DNA from: Clostridiales bacterium | GTDB lineage: Bacteria; Bacillota; Clostridia; Oscillospirales; Acutalibacteraceae | Direction of reading: 5' to 3' | NCBI GenBank assembly: GCA_022793315.1 | Contig: JAAWCO010000035.1 | Location: 1 to 37,154, forward strand | DNA: 37,154 bases | Part shown: in pieces, positions 17,710-27,438 of the stretch | How the letters are laid out: every line of letters starts with the position of its first letter | How positions within the stretch are numbered: position 1 is the stretch's first letter | Position numbers and translations under genes: made by a program | Notes under the pieces: model-generated | Databases searched by the model: none | What the model saw: the letters and a program-made list of their open reading frames with translations, nothing else | What the model was told of the DNA's origin: nothing

Positions 17710-18399
17710 TTATTCCGCCGGGAAATCGGGGTCCCGGATCACTACCCCCAGCAGGCGGGCCAGCTCCGCCGCCTGCCAGGCGGTCACTATTGCACCCTTC
17801 AGTTCAAAGCCTGCCGCCTGAATTCCCTCCAGCCGGCAGGAGGTCAAATCGACACCGTTCAGGGAGGTACGCAGAAAGCCCGCCCCGATCAGGGAGGATT
17901 CCTGAAACGCCACCGGATCAAAGGCGCAGTCCCCAAAGGAGGCTCCATCCAGCGTCACGCTGTCAAAGCGGACGCGGCGTAGACTGGCAGCATCCCAGAC
18001 CGAATAGCGCAGGTCTCCACCCTCAAACGACACGTGAAACAGTCGGGCGCGGGACAGCAGGCCTCCCACTGCCTTGCAGCCGTGAAACCGGCATCGCTGA
18101 AAGAAGGCGCCGTCAAAATCGCTGTTCGACAGGTCGCAGCTCTCAAAAGCCGTATCAAGAAAAGCGGTGCGCCGGAAGGAGCAATCGGTCAGACGAACGT
18201 TTTCCAGACGGGAGGAGCGGAAGCAGAGACCGTCCAATTCTTTCCCGGCCAGCAGGGTGTCCGCGATCCGCCGGCCGGAAATGTCGGTTTCCTCCTCCTG
18301 TGCGGTGCACAGAAGGCTGTCCAGGTCGGACACCTCCTCCAGCTCGCGAGGGAGGGCGGGGGGATTCAGCTTCACGGCAACGCCTCCTTCCGTGCTCAA
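17710..18399 (-). CDS. Pentapeptide-repeat-like protein
   Basis: Recurrent A/C-x-[LF]-x-x patterns (FRSSRLENVRLTDCSFRRTAFLDTAFESCDLSNSDFDGAFFQRCRFHGC). Confidence 0.8.
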   Translation of the reverse strand: MSTEGGVAVKLNPPALPRELEEVSDLDSLLCTAQEEETDISGRRIADTLLAGKELDGLCFRSSRLENVRLTDCSFRRTAFLDTAFESCDLSNSDFDGAFFQRCRFHGCKAVGGLLSRARLFHVSFEGGDLRYSVWDAASLRRVRFDSVTLDGASFGDCAFDPVAFQESSLIGAGFLRTSLNGVDLTSCRLEGIQAAGFELKGAIVTAWQAAELARLLGVVIRDPDFPAE

Positions 18400-18437
18400 A
18401 AAGCATCCGAATGGTTCCGGAGCCGGCAGAAGACGGA

Positions 18438-19763
18438 TCAGTCCGCCAGCATCCGTTTGTCAATCACCCGCTGGGCCTTGCCTTCCGAACGGGGAAGGCT
18501 GCCGGGCTCCATCAGGGTGACGTTCGCATGGATGTTCAGTGTGCTTTGCAGAGCGGCCTCAATCCGTTTTTCCGTGTTTTCAATGTCCCGCACCGTATCA
18601 GAGAAGAGGCCGGCGTTCATCTCTACCTGCACCTCCATGCTGTCCAGGTTGTTCCGGCGGTCCACCACAATCCGGTAGTTAGGGTCCATCCCCAGCTCCA
18701 GCAGCACATGTTCTACCTGAGAGGGGAAGACGTTGACACCGCGGATAATCAGCATGTCGTCACTGCGGCCGTGAGGCTTGCTCATACGCACGAGGGTGCG
18801 GCCGCAGGCGCAGGAGGTGCGGTGAAGAGCGCAGATATCGCGGGTGCGGTAGCGGATCAGCGGCAGCGCCTCCTTGCCGATGCAGGTGAAAACCAGCTCG
18901 CCGTATTCCCCGTCAGGGAGGGGCTCCAGCGTTTCGGGATCAATTACCTCCGGATAGAAGTAATCCTCATTGATGTGCAGCCCATCCTGGCGCTCACAGT
19001 CATAGGCAACGCCGGGACCGGCAATCTCGGACAGGCCGTAAATATCGTATGCCCGGATATCCAGCAGACGCTCGATTTCCCGACGCATGTTGTCGGTCCA
19101 CGGTTCTGCCCCGAACAGACCGCCCCGCAGCCGGAGGGCTTTGGGGTCGATGCTCATATCCCTCACCGTCTCGCCGATAAACATGGCGTAGGAGGGGGTG
19201 CAGCAAAGGAAATCGGAGCCGAAATCCTGTAAAATCTGCACCTGCCGTTTGGTGTTGCCGGAGGAGACGGGAATGGCGGTAGCACCCAGACGCTCCGCTC
19301 CATAATGGAGACCCAGTCCCCCGGTAAACAGGCCGTAGCCATAAGAGACATGGATAAAGTCCTCCCGGGTGGCGCCGGCGGCGGACAGGGCGCGTGCCGC
19401 ACTTTCCGCCCATACCTCCACATCATGCGCGGTGTAACCCACCACCGTCTGCTTGCCGGTGGTGCCCGACGAGGCGTGGATACGGGTCAGCTCCCGCGGC
19501 GGCACGGCGATCAGGCCATAGGGATAGTTATCGCGCAGATCGTTTTTGACTGTAAAGGGCAACTTCCTGATATCGTCAATGGAGTGGATATCCCCGGGCT
19601 CCAGTCCCATGTCATGGAGCTTTTTCTGATAAAAGGGGACATGCTCACAGGCGTGGTTTACCATACGGATCAGGCGCGCCGACTGTATCGCGTGCAGATA
19701 ATCGCGGGAGGCGCATTCAATTTCCGGCTGAAATACGGGCATGGGGTTCCGGACTCCTTTCAT
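18438..19763 (-). CDS. paaK: Phenylacetate-CoA ligase (PaaK-like), paralogue 1
   Basis: RIHASSGTTGKQTVVGYTAHDVE, YGLSEIAGPGVAYDC, DDMLIIRGVNVFPSQVEHVLLE. Confidence 0.92.
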   Translation of the reverse strand: MKGVRNPMPVFQPEIECASRDYLHAIQSARLIRMVNHACEHVPFYQKKLHDMGLEPGDIHSIDDIRKLPFTVKNDLRDNYPYGLIAVPPRELTRIHASSGTTGKQTVVGYTAHDVEVWAESAARALSAAGATREDFIHVSYGYGLFTGGLGLHYGAERLGATAIPVSSGNTKRQVQILQDFGSDFLCCTPSYAMFIGETVRDMSIDPKALRLRGGLFGAEPWTDNMRREIERLLDIRAYDIYGLSEIAGPGVAYDCERQDGLHINEDYFYPEVIDPETLEPLPDGEYGELVFTCIGKEALPLIRYRTRDICALHRTSCACGRTLVRMSKPHGRSDDMLIIRGVNVFPSQVEHVLLELGMDPNYRIVVDRRNNLDSMEVQVEMNAGLFSDTVRDIENTEKRIEAALQSTLNIHANVTLMEPGSLPRSEGKAQRVIDKRMLAD

Positions 19764-19867
19764 ATCGCGTCTGAGCGGTTTTTTATCACAAGGCGAAGAA
19801 AACGGTCCTGTCTGTTTTGGGGCAATTCCTCTTCTCTCAGCCGCTCAATGGTTTGCAGGGCTTCAGC

Positions 19868-20058
19868 TTACCATCGGTTGACAGGGAGAAACCCTCCTGG
19901 CGGAGGTCAAAAGCGGCGCTGCCGTCGTTCTCAGCTTTAGCGGGCCGTCAGCCCGCCGGCATCCTGCGGCCTTGTCAGCGCCGTCTTTTGTTCCACCGTC
20001 AGGTCTTTCAACGTTTTTCGGGAGAAAAACCGGGTCGGCCCCTGTCAACCGATGGTAA
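19868..20058. mobile_element. MITE-like element, 191 bp with 19-bp perfect terminal inverted repeats
   Basis: TTACCATCGGTTGACAGGG (19868-19886) and CCCTGTCAACCGATGGTAA (20040-20058). Nested internal palindromes include AAAAGCGGCGCTG/CAGCGCCGTCTTTT and GCGGGC/GCCCGC. Confidence 0.6.
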
Positions 20059-20066
20059 CAGTGAGA

Positions 20067-20663
20067 TTATTCTATTACGGCATCGTAACCAAGGGCAAAG
20101 GCCCTCTCGTTGACCTCTACCGTTTTAGGAGGCACGAGGGCACGGATGGCATCCTGCCATTTGTCCCGGTCATAGCCCATCCGGCCGGCGGTGACGCCCA
20201 GCAGCACCACATTGGCGGCTTTTGCAGAGCCGGCTTTTTCCGCGAGCGCAAGAGCGTCCACCGCCGTCACCTGGACGCCGATAGACTCCAGAGCCGGCAG
20301 AATTCCCTGCGGGTAGGCGGCTGCTCCCATGATCACCGGCATGGGGTCCAGCGCCTGAGTGCTGGTGATCAGCACGCCGCCGGGCTTCAGCCACGGCAAC
20401 CAGCGGGCCGCCTCCAGCTGCTCAAAGGAGACGATCAGGTCCGCTTCGCCCTCCTCAATCACAGGGGACCACACACGTTCACCATACCGCACATAGGTCA
20501 CAACCGAGCCGCCCCGCTGGGACATGCCATGGACCTCACTGACCTTGACATCAAAGCCATCCTCCACAAACACGCGGCCCATCAGCTTGGAGGCGAGCAG
20601 GGTTCCCTGCCCTCCCACGCCGACGATCAAAATATTTTTCACCTTGTCGTTTGTCGCCGCCAT
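20067..20663 (-). CDS. iorB: Indolepyruvate oxidoreductase subunit beta
   Basis: NILIVGVGGQGTLLASKLMGRVFVEDGFDVKVSEVHGMSQRGGSVVTYVRYG; adjacent to iorA. Confidence 0.95.
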   Translation of the reverse strand: MAATNDKVKNILIVGVGGQGTLLASKLMGRVFVEDGFDVKVSEVHGMSQRGGSVVTYVRYGERVWSPVIEEGEADLIVSFEQLEAARWLPWLKPGGVLITSTQALDPMPVIMGAAAYPQGILPALESIGVQVTAVDALALAEKAGSAKAANVVLLGVTAGRMGYDRDKWQDAIRALVPPKTVEVNERAFALGYDAVIE

Positions 20664-22429
20664 CAGCGGTCGCCCCCCTTCTCCGTGGATGCAATCGCAC
20701 CAAAGCGGCAGATTTTTGCGCAGATATCACAGCCGGCGCACTGTACCGGGTCGATCACGGCCCGGTGTTTCCCTTCGCTGTCCGTGCGGACCGCCAGTGC
20801 CGGACAGCCCGCCTGCAGACAGGCCTTGCAGCCGGTGCATTTTGCCGTGTCCACGGCAAGAGGGGGAGAGTGCTTCACCGTTTTCAGCAGGGCGCAGGGG
20901 CGGCGGGAGATGATCAGGGAGGGCTCCTCTGCCTTCAGCTCCTCCGACACAACCCGGCGCACCTGTTCAAGATCAAAGGGATCCACCACCGTCACCCGGC
21001 GAATACCCACCGCACGGGCCAGCGCCTCCAGATCAACCGCCACGGTGGGGTCGCCCTTGATGGTCAGACCGTTGGCGGGATTGTTCTGGTGGCCGGTCAT
21101 GCCGGTAATGGAATTATCCAGCACAATCACAGTGGAGATGCCCCGGTTGTAGGCGATATCAATCAGGCCGGTGATGCCCGAATGGATAAAGGTGGAATCG
21201 CCAATCACTGCCACTGATTTTTTGGCCTGTTCGGTTCCGCGTGCGGTGTTGTAGCCATGGAGGCCGCTGATGGAAGCTCCCATGCACACACAGGTATCGA
21301 GCATGGAGAGGGGGGCGGAAGCTCCCAGCGTGTAGCAGCCGATATCGCCGCTGACGTACAGCTTGTATTTTTTCAGGGCATAAAACAGGCCCCGGTGAGG
21401 ACAGCCGGCGCACAGCACGGGCGGGCGCGGCGGAATGGGCGCCGCTTCAAAGCGGAGAGCGGGACGCTCTTCACCCAAAAGGGCCTCTCTCACCGTTTTC
21501 TGCGAAAACTCGCCGCAGGACGGGAACAGCAGCTTGCCGATCACGGGAATTCCGTGCTTGCGGCAGTGGGTCTCAATGATGTCGTCCAGCTCTTCAATGA
21601 CGTATACCTGACCCACCTGACGGGCGAATTCGGCAATCAGCTGAACCGGCAGCGGATGGACCATCCCCAGCTTGAGATAGCTGGCGCGTTCCCCCAGCGC
21701 TTCCCGGGCATAGGTGTACGCGGCGCCCGCAGCGATGATGCCGATCCGGCGATCGTGATATTCCACCGTGTTGATGCCGGAGGTCTCGGCATACTGGCGC
21801 AGGGCCTCCATCCGCTTCTCCACCCGGAGATGGGCGGGCCGCGCCATGGCGGGCATCATCACATTTTTCATCGGGTCCCTTTGATAGTCCCGCAGCGGGC
21901 GTTCCTCCCGTTCGCCGAGCTCTGTCAGCGAGCGGGAATGGGAAATACGGGTGGAAAGCCGGAGCAGGAAGGGGGTGTCAAACTGTTCGGAAAGGGCAAA
22001 CGCCCGCTTGGTGAATTCCAGGCATTCGGCGGAATCGCACGGCTCCAGCATGGGGGTTTTGGAGGCGATGGCATGCCGGCGGGAATCCTGTTCGTTCTGG
22101 GAGGAATGCATGCCGGGATCATCGGCCACCGCGCACACCATACCGCCGTTTACCCCGATATAGGAAGCGGTATAGAGCGGGTCCGCCGCCACGTTCAGGC
22201 CCACATGCTTCATGGCGCAGAAGCTGCGGGCGCCGCCGGTACAGGCGCCGAAGGCGGCCTCAAACGCCACCTTTTCATTGGGGGCCCATTCGGAATAGAT
22301 CTCCTCATACTGGGTGACCGCCTCGGTGATCTCGGTGCTGGGGGTGCCGGGATAGGAGGAGACAAAGGTGACCCCCGCCTCATACAAAGCGCGGGCGACC
22401 GCCTCATTGCCGAGCATCAGTGCTTTCAT
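20663..22429 (-). CDS. iorA: Indolepyruvate ferredoxin oxidoreductase subunit alpha
   Basis: MKALMLGNEAVARALYEAGVTFVSSYPGTPSTEI; TPP-domain GDSTFIHSGITGL; C-terminal 2x[4Fe-4S] CTGCKACLQAGCP and CAGCDICAKICRFGAI. Confidence 0.96.
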   Translation of the reverse strand: MKALMLGNEAVARALYEAGVTFVSSYPGTPSTEITEAVTQYEEIYSEWAPNEKVAFEAAFGACTGGARSFCAMKHVGLNVAADPLYTASYIGVNGGMVCAVADDPGMHSSQNEQDSRRHAIASKTPMLEPCDSAECLEFTKRAFALSEQFDTPFLLRLSTRISHSRSLTELGEREERPLRDYQRDPMKNVMMPAMARPAHLRVEKRMEALRQYAETSGINTVEYHDRRIGIIAAGAAYTYAREALGERASYLKLGMVHPLPVQLIAEFARQVGQVYVIEELDDIIETHCRKHGIPVIGKLLFPSCGEFSQKTVREALLGEERPALRFEAAPIPPRPPVLCAGCPHRGLFYALKKYKLYVSGDIGCYTLGASAPLSMLDTCVCMGASISGLHGYNTARGTEQAKKSVAVIGDSTFIHSGITGLIDIAYNRGISTVIVLDNSITGMTGHQNNPANGLTIKGDPTVAVDLEALARAVGIRRVTVVDPFDLEQVRRVVSEELKAEEPSLIISRRPCALLKTVKHSPPLAVDTAKCTGCKACLQAGCPALAVRTDSEGKHRAVIDPVQCAGCDICAKICRFGAIASTEKGGDR

Positions 22430-22521
22430 CGGATCATCCTTTCGCTTGACGGCGGTGCCCGGCTCCACAGAGGAGGGGACCGCCGGTTTTTCTATGTTCT
22501 TTATATACCGGCGGGGTGCCG

Positions 22522-23844
22522 TCAGCATTCGCTGCGCAGATCGACCACGCGCTTTGCCTTACCGGTAAACCGCTCGATGCTTTTCGGCTCCACCAGGCTC
22601 ACGGTGATTTCGATGCCCAGAATCGCCTTGATCCGGTCATGGATACGGCGCTGAAGGGCCTCCAGCTCACCGTAGCGGTCGAGGAGGGAACCGTCGATCA
22701 GCTCCACCCGTACCTCCAGTGTATCGGCATAGCCCTGACGGCGGACCACCAGCTGATAGTGCGGGCTGATCTCAGTCACACCGATGAGCGCGCTTTCCAC
22801 CTGGGTGGGGAAGACGTTGACCCCGCGGATTTTCAGCATGTCGTCGGTCCGGCCGATAATTTTGTGCATGCGGGCGGTGGTCCGGCCACAGGCACAGGGT
22901 TCGTAGCAGATGTTGGTGATATCCTTGGTGCGATAGCGCAGCATGGGCAGCCCCCGTTTGGTCAGATTGGTGACCACCAGCTCACCGGTGGAGCCGGGCT
23001 CCAGCACTTCGCCGGTGGCGCTGTCGATGACCTCACAGAGGAAATGGTCCTCGTTGATATGCAGGCCGTCCCGCATCAGGCACTCACCCGACATGCCGGG
23101 ACCGTTCAGCTCCGATAGGCCATAGTTGTCGGTGGCAAAAAAATCGCCGCCCCAGCGCTGTTCGATGGAGGTACGCATTTCCGGTGTGCTGCCTTCGCTG
23201 CCCAGAATCCCCAGCTTCAGACGATACTGCTCCATGGGGAACTCTTCCGCTCGTTCCCGTGCCGATTCTGCCAGATACAGACAGTAGGACGGGGTGGCTA
23301 CAATGGCGTTGGTGCCGAAGTCCCGCATAAACTTCAGCTGTTTTTCCGTATTGCCGGAGGAGGTAGGGACCACCGTGGCGCCCACCCTTTCCAAACCATA
23401 ATGCAGGCCGAGGGCGCCGGTAAACATCCCGTAGCCAAAGCAGATCTGAACCACCGTGTTTTCATCCGCGCCGGCGGCACAGGCCAGACGGGCTACCTGC
23501 TCCGACCAGTTGTCAAGATCCTCCTGGGTATATCCCACCACGGTAGGGTTGCCGGTGGTGCCTGACGAGGCGTGGAGACGCACCATCTCTTTCATCGGTA
23601 CGCTGAACAGACCGAAGGGATAGTTGTCCCGAAGATCGTCCTTGGTGGTATAGGGGATGTGATGGATATCCGACAATGCTTTTATCCGGTCGGCGGAAAC
23701 CCCCGCCGCCTGGAATCGTTTGTGGTAAAACTCAACATTCCGGTCACAGTAATCCACCAGGGAGCGAAGCCGTTCCAGCTGGAGCCGTTCGAGCTCAGGG
23801 CGGCGGATACACTCCATCTCCCGGTTGAAAATATGGTTTTCCAT
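22522..23844 (-). CDS. paaK: Phenylacetate-CoA ligase (PaaK-like), paralogue 2
   Basis: RLHASSGTTGNPTVVGYTQEDLDNW, DNYGLSELNGPGMSGEC, DDMLKIRGVNVFPTQVESALIG. ATG at 23842-23844. Confidence 0.93.
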   Translation of the reverse strand: MENHIFNREMECIRRPELERLQLERLRSLVDYCDRNVEFYHKRFQAAGVSADRIKALSDIHHIPYTTKDDLRDNYPFGLFSVPMKEMVRLHASSGTTGNPTVVGYTQEDLDNWSEQVARLACAAGADENTVVQICFGYGMFTGALGLHYGLERVGATVVPTSSGNTEKQLKFMRDFGTNAIVATPSYCLYLAESARERAEEFPMEQYRLKLGILGSEGSTPEMRTSIEQRWGGDFFATDNYGLSELNGPGMSGECLMRDGLHINEDHFLCEVIDSATGEVLEPGSTGELVVTNLTKRGLPMLRYRTKDITNICYEPCACGRTTARMHKIIGRTDDMLKIRGVNVFPTQVESALIGVTEISPHYQLVVRRQGYADTLEVRVELIDGSLLDRYGELEALQRRIHDRIKAILGIEITVSLVEPKSIERFTGKAKRVVDLRSEC

Positions 23845-24181
23845 CCTCGTCTTCCCGTCCTTATGTGCAGATTGCGTCATCCGCGGGCCGCGCCCGGAGA
23901 ACGCCGTGGTTCCGAAACGCCGGATACCGCTCCAACCATCATACCTGTTTATTCGACGAATGTAAAGGCAAACCGACCGCTTTTTCCCGAAAGATTCTTC
24001 CTGCCTGGCGGTTCTTTCCATACAGACGGCCTCTCACGGCGTCCCAACGGAAAGCGAGGCGCCGGAGGGCCCGTCCACTTTTACAGATATATTGATACGG
24101 GCCGCTGTTTATGCTATTCTAATTTTGCCGGAAGATTTCGGCAGGGGAAGGCTTAAAATGCGGGAAAAGGAGTGGCGGAGT

Positions 24182-25963
24182 ATGCCGTATCGTTTTCAGG
24201 TCAATCTGGGCGGAATTCTGGATGTGCTGTCCAACCACCTGTATAAGAGCCCGGATGTGTTTTTGAGAGAGCTGCTGCAAAACGGCGTGGATGCCGTCAC
24301 CCTGCGCCGGAAGGGGCAGCCGGGATGGGACAGCGGACGGATCGTCATCCGGCTGGAGCCTGGCCGGCGTCTGGAGTTTCAGGATAACGGCGCCGGGCTG
24401 AGTGAGGAGGGAATCCATCGTTTTCTGGCCATTATCGGTCAGTCCTCCAAGGCGGAGCTGATTGACGGCAGGATACCGGAGGATTATATCGGGCGTTTCG
24501 GTATTGGTCTTTTGTCCTGCTTTATGGTATCGGACACCATTGAAATTCATACGCGAACCCCCGGGGGTCCAGCTCACGTCTGGATCGGCCGTGCGGACGG
24601 CACCTATACGCTGGAGCCGCAGGACAGCTGCCCGGAGGGGACCACGGTCATGCTCACCGCCCGCCCCGGTGCGGAGCATTATTTCCAGCCGGAAACGGTG
24701 GAGAGGCTGGTGCGGTACTATGGCCTGGCGCTGCCGGTGCCGGTATATCTGGAGGGGGAGCCGGAACGGATTAACCGCATTCCGGAGGATTTCTCCGCTG
24801 TCAACCGCAGCCAACTGCTGTCCTTCGGTGAATGGCTGTTCGGGGAGGAGTTTCTTGACGCCATCCCCATCCAGACCCCCCATATCAGCGGCGTTGCCTA
24901 TGTCCTGCCGTGCCGGACCGACGTCTCGGTGAAGGTGGGGCATCGCATCTATCTCAAGCAGATGCTCCTCACCGAGAGGGGGGATACGTTGCTGCCGGAG
25001 TGGGCCTTTTTTCTGCGGTGTTTTCTGAACACGCGCTCGCTGCGGCCCACGGCCTCCCGCGAGGATTTTTATGAGGATGGGGAGCTGGCAGCGGCCCGGA
25101 CCGAATTTTCCCAGGCGGTGGGGAGCTATCTGGCGGAGCTGTCCCAGGACGCTCCGGAACGCCTCCAGCGCGTAGTGGACATTCACGCGCAGGCGATCAA
25201 GGCCATGGCGATCTGGGATGACAGCCTTTTCCGACTCTTTATTGATTATCTGCCCTTTGAGACCTCTGAGGGAACCATGACCGGCAGGGCGCTGAAGCAG
25301 GCCGGAGCCGGGGCATGGGTTGGCTCTGTGCCGAAATTCAAACAGCTGCGCCCTCTCTTTATGACACAGGGGCGGCTGCTGATCTGCACCGGCTATACCT
25401 CCGATGAAGAGCTGGTGGAAAAGCTGGCTGATGACTTTTCCCTGCCGCTGGAGCCGCTGCGGGAGGACCAGCTGGAGCTGGTGATGGAGGCGCCCGCGCC
25501 GGAAGAGGAGCAGCGGGCCTTTGCCCTGCTTCGGGCGGCGGACCGGGGACTGAAGGAGTTTGACTGCCGTGCGGAGCTGCGGCGGTTTCTGCCCGGCGAC
25601 CTCCCCGCCCTCTACGCCATGAGCGATGAGGTGGGCTTCCTGCGGCGGCTCCAATCCGCCCAAAAGGACGAGGGAGGACTTTTTTCCGGGGCATTGGCCT
25701 CCCTGCTGGAGAGCGCGGAGACGCGACCTCTGGCCACCCTTTATCTCAACCAGAACAGCCCGCTGATCCAGAGACTGATCGAAAACGGCGGCGCGGACCT
25801 GCTGCAAAGCGTGATCCGGGTTCTGTATATTCAGGCGCTGCTGGCCGGCGGACATTCCCTCCATGGCGGAGAGCGAAAGCTGCTGAACCGGGAGCTGCTG
25901 CGGCTTGTCGAGTTTGCCGGAGGGCAAGGAAAGGAGAAAATTTCCCATGACGAAACCATTTGA
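24182..25963 (+). CDS. HSP90-family (GHKL) chaperone-like protein
   Basis: MPYRFQVNLGGILDVLSNHLYKSPDVFLRELLQNGVDAV, DNGAGLS, IGRFGIGLLSCFM. AAAGGAG RBS before ATG 24182. About 593 aa. Confidence 0.88.
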   Translation: MPYRFQVNLGGILDVLSNHLYKSPDVFLRELLQNGVDAVTLRRKGQPGWDSGRIVIRLEPGRRLEFQDNGAGLSEEGIHRFLAIIGQSSKAELIDGRIPEDYIGRFGIGLLSCFMVSDTIEIHTRTPGGPAHVWIGRADGTYTLEPQDSCPEGTTVMLTARPGAEHYFQPETVERLVRYYGLALPVPVYLEGEPERINRIPEDFSAVNRSQLLSFGEWLFGEEFLDAIPIQTPHISGVAYVLPCRTDVSVKVGHRIYLKQMLLTERGDTLLPEWAFFLRCFLNTRSLRPTASREDFYEDGELAAARTEFSQAVGSYLAELSQDAPERLQRVVDIHAQAIKAMAIWDDSLFRLFIDYLPFETSEGTMTGRALKQAGAGAWVGSVPKFKQLRPLFMTQGRLLICTGYTSDEELVEKLADDFSLPLEPLREDQLELVMEAPAPEEEQRAFALLRAADRGLKEFDCRAELRRFLPGDLPALYAMSDEVGFLRRLQSAQKDEGGLFSGALASLLESAETRPLATLYLNQNSPLIQRLIENGGADLLQSVIRVLYIQALLAGGHSLHGGERKLLNRELLRLVEFAGGQGKEKISHDETI

Positions 25964-27032
25964 CGGAGAGGTACTGGACGAGGTCATTCAAAAGCTGTCC
26001 GACGGCGCGCCTAAAATGACGGCGCTGCTGGATGCCATTCGCCGGGCTGACGAGGCGGGGGAGCTTTACTGGCGGCTGGCCTTTCGATGGGATTACCTCT
26101 GTCAGGCCACCTTCCATGACGACCCGTCCAAGGCTATCCCGGTGGCAGCGGAGTACAGCGCCATTTATGAGGAAAATCCCGGCGGCAGTCCCATGACCAA
26201 GCACAGCAAAGAGGCCTATCTCATGGCCATGGAAATGGGCATTGATCCGGCGGCGCGTCTGCCGCAGATTCCTCTGGAGCAGTACGATGCCATGCTGGAA
26301 AAATACCGGGAGCTGACCCGGCGCTATGGGCTGGGCGAAAAGAATTATCAATGGCAGAGGTATTTCCGCTGGGAGTTTGCCGATCAGGATCAGGCGCTGC
26401 AGTGCCTTCAGGCGGCGTGGGAGGCGGAGAGGGACGCTCTCTCCGATTGCGAGGCCTGTGAGCATGTCCGGGCGGTGCGCCAGTATCTTCGTGCCGGAGA
26501 CAGGGAAATGGCGGAGCGTTACACGAAGCCTCTGGTCAGCTATCGGGTATCCCCCTGTGAGAGCTCGTTTCAGAATCTCTGGCAGGCGTATCTGGATGAC
26601 GCCATGGACCGGGGCGATTGGGAGGCCGCTGTACCCTTTGCGGAAAAGCTGCAGAAAAAGGGGAATCGGGACCGGGGAGACCTGAGCTATGTGGGCTCTC
26701 TTCTGCGCTGCTGGGGGCGGGGAAATACGGACCAGGCGCTGTCCCTGTTTTCCCGCCGGCTGGAGTGGACCTTCGACATGTGGGATCAGAAATGGCTCTA
26801 TGATTTTTATAAAGGGGCCTGGGTCTGCTTCCGCGAGGCGGAGCGGGAGCAGGTGAAGCTGCGTCTGCCGGAGCGTTTCCCTCTGTACCGGGAGGACGGC
26901 GTCTATTCCGCTCCGGAGCTGGCGGAGTGGTTTTACCGGCAGGCTGCCGACATCGGCGGGCGCTTTGACCGGCGGAATGGCGCCGATTATTTTTCTAAAA
27001 ATTTGGCCGCCGCCGGACCGGAGAGAATGTAA
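25947..27032 (+). CDS. TPR-like helical-repeat protein, partner of the HSP90-family gene
   Basis: 361-aa helix-rich ORF overlapping the HSP90 stop by 17 nt. RBS AAGGAG before ATG 25947. Repeat-like segments (ALQCLQAAWEAERD, AVRQYLRAGDREMAERY). Confidence 0.75.
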   Translation: MTKPFDGEVLDEVIQKLSDGAPKMTALLDAIRRADEAGELYWRLAFRWDYLCQATFHDDPSKAIPVAAEYSAIYEENPGGSPMTKHSKEAYLMAMEMGIDPAARLPQIPLEQYDAMLEKYRELTRRYGLGEKNYQWQRYFRWEFADQDQALQCLQAAWEAERDALSDCEACEHVRAVRQYLRAGDREMAERYTKPLVSYRVSPCESSFQNLWQAYLDDAMDRGDWEAAVPFAEKLQKKGNRDRGDLSYVGSLLRCWGRGNTDQALSLFSRRLEWTFDMWDQKWLYDFYKGAWVCFREAEREQVKLRLPERFPLYREDGVYSAPELAEWFYRQAADIGGRFDRRNGADYFSKNLAAAGPERM

Positions 27033-27045
27033 CCGGAAAAGCATG

Positions 27046-27080
27046 GCAGGGAGGGACACACCCTCCCTGCTTTATTTCCT
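27046..27080 (+). terminator. Terminator downstream of the HSP90/TPR pair
   Basis: GCAGGGAGGG-ACACA-CCCTCCCTGC-TTTATTTCCTT. Confidence 0.75.
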
Positions 27081-27137
27081 TATATATAGAATTATCCGTC
27101 AGGAGGCAGGGACGGCACAGAGGGCAGAAGGGATGGC

Positions 27138-27166
27138 TTGTCCCGCCTGCTCCAATGTGCTACAAT
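27138..27166 (+). promoter_or_regulatory. Sigma-A-like promoter of the helicase transcript
   Basis: TTGTCC - 17 nt - TACAAT. Confidence 0.65.
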
Positions 27167-27172
27167 ATAAAA

Positions 27173-27360
27173 ACAGAGCTTTTTTGAAGGACTCTGGTCC
27201 TCTCTGTTTTGGCAGAGCGTTATTGTGGACGGCCCAATTCAGATAAATCTTACACAGCGCCTTCTTCTGCCGCCGGCTGCTGAAGGGACAGAAGGGGCTG
27301 AGGGAGACCGACGGGTTCCCAGCCTGACAAATGGCGAAGGCCTCCGGCGGCCTTTTTCAC
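27173..27360 (+). promoter_or_regulatory. Structured leader with predicted terminator/antiterminator upstream of the DEAD-box helicase
   Basis: Terminator AAGGCC-TCCGGC-GGCCTTTTT (27337-27357). GCCGCCGG (27269-27276) is perfectly complementary to CCGGCGGC (27344-27351), and the two pairings cannot coexist. Confidence 0.55.
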
Positions 27361-27438
27361 GTCAGTCGGTGGCGGGCAGGCTCTGAAAAAATTGCCCGAA
27401 CCGATGATTCATTTTTATGGAGGAAGGACCCCAACATC

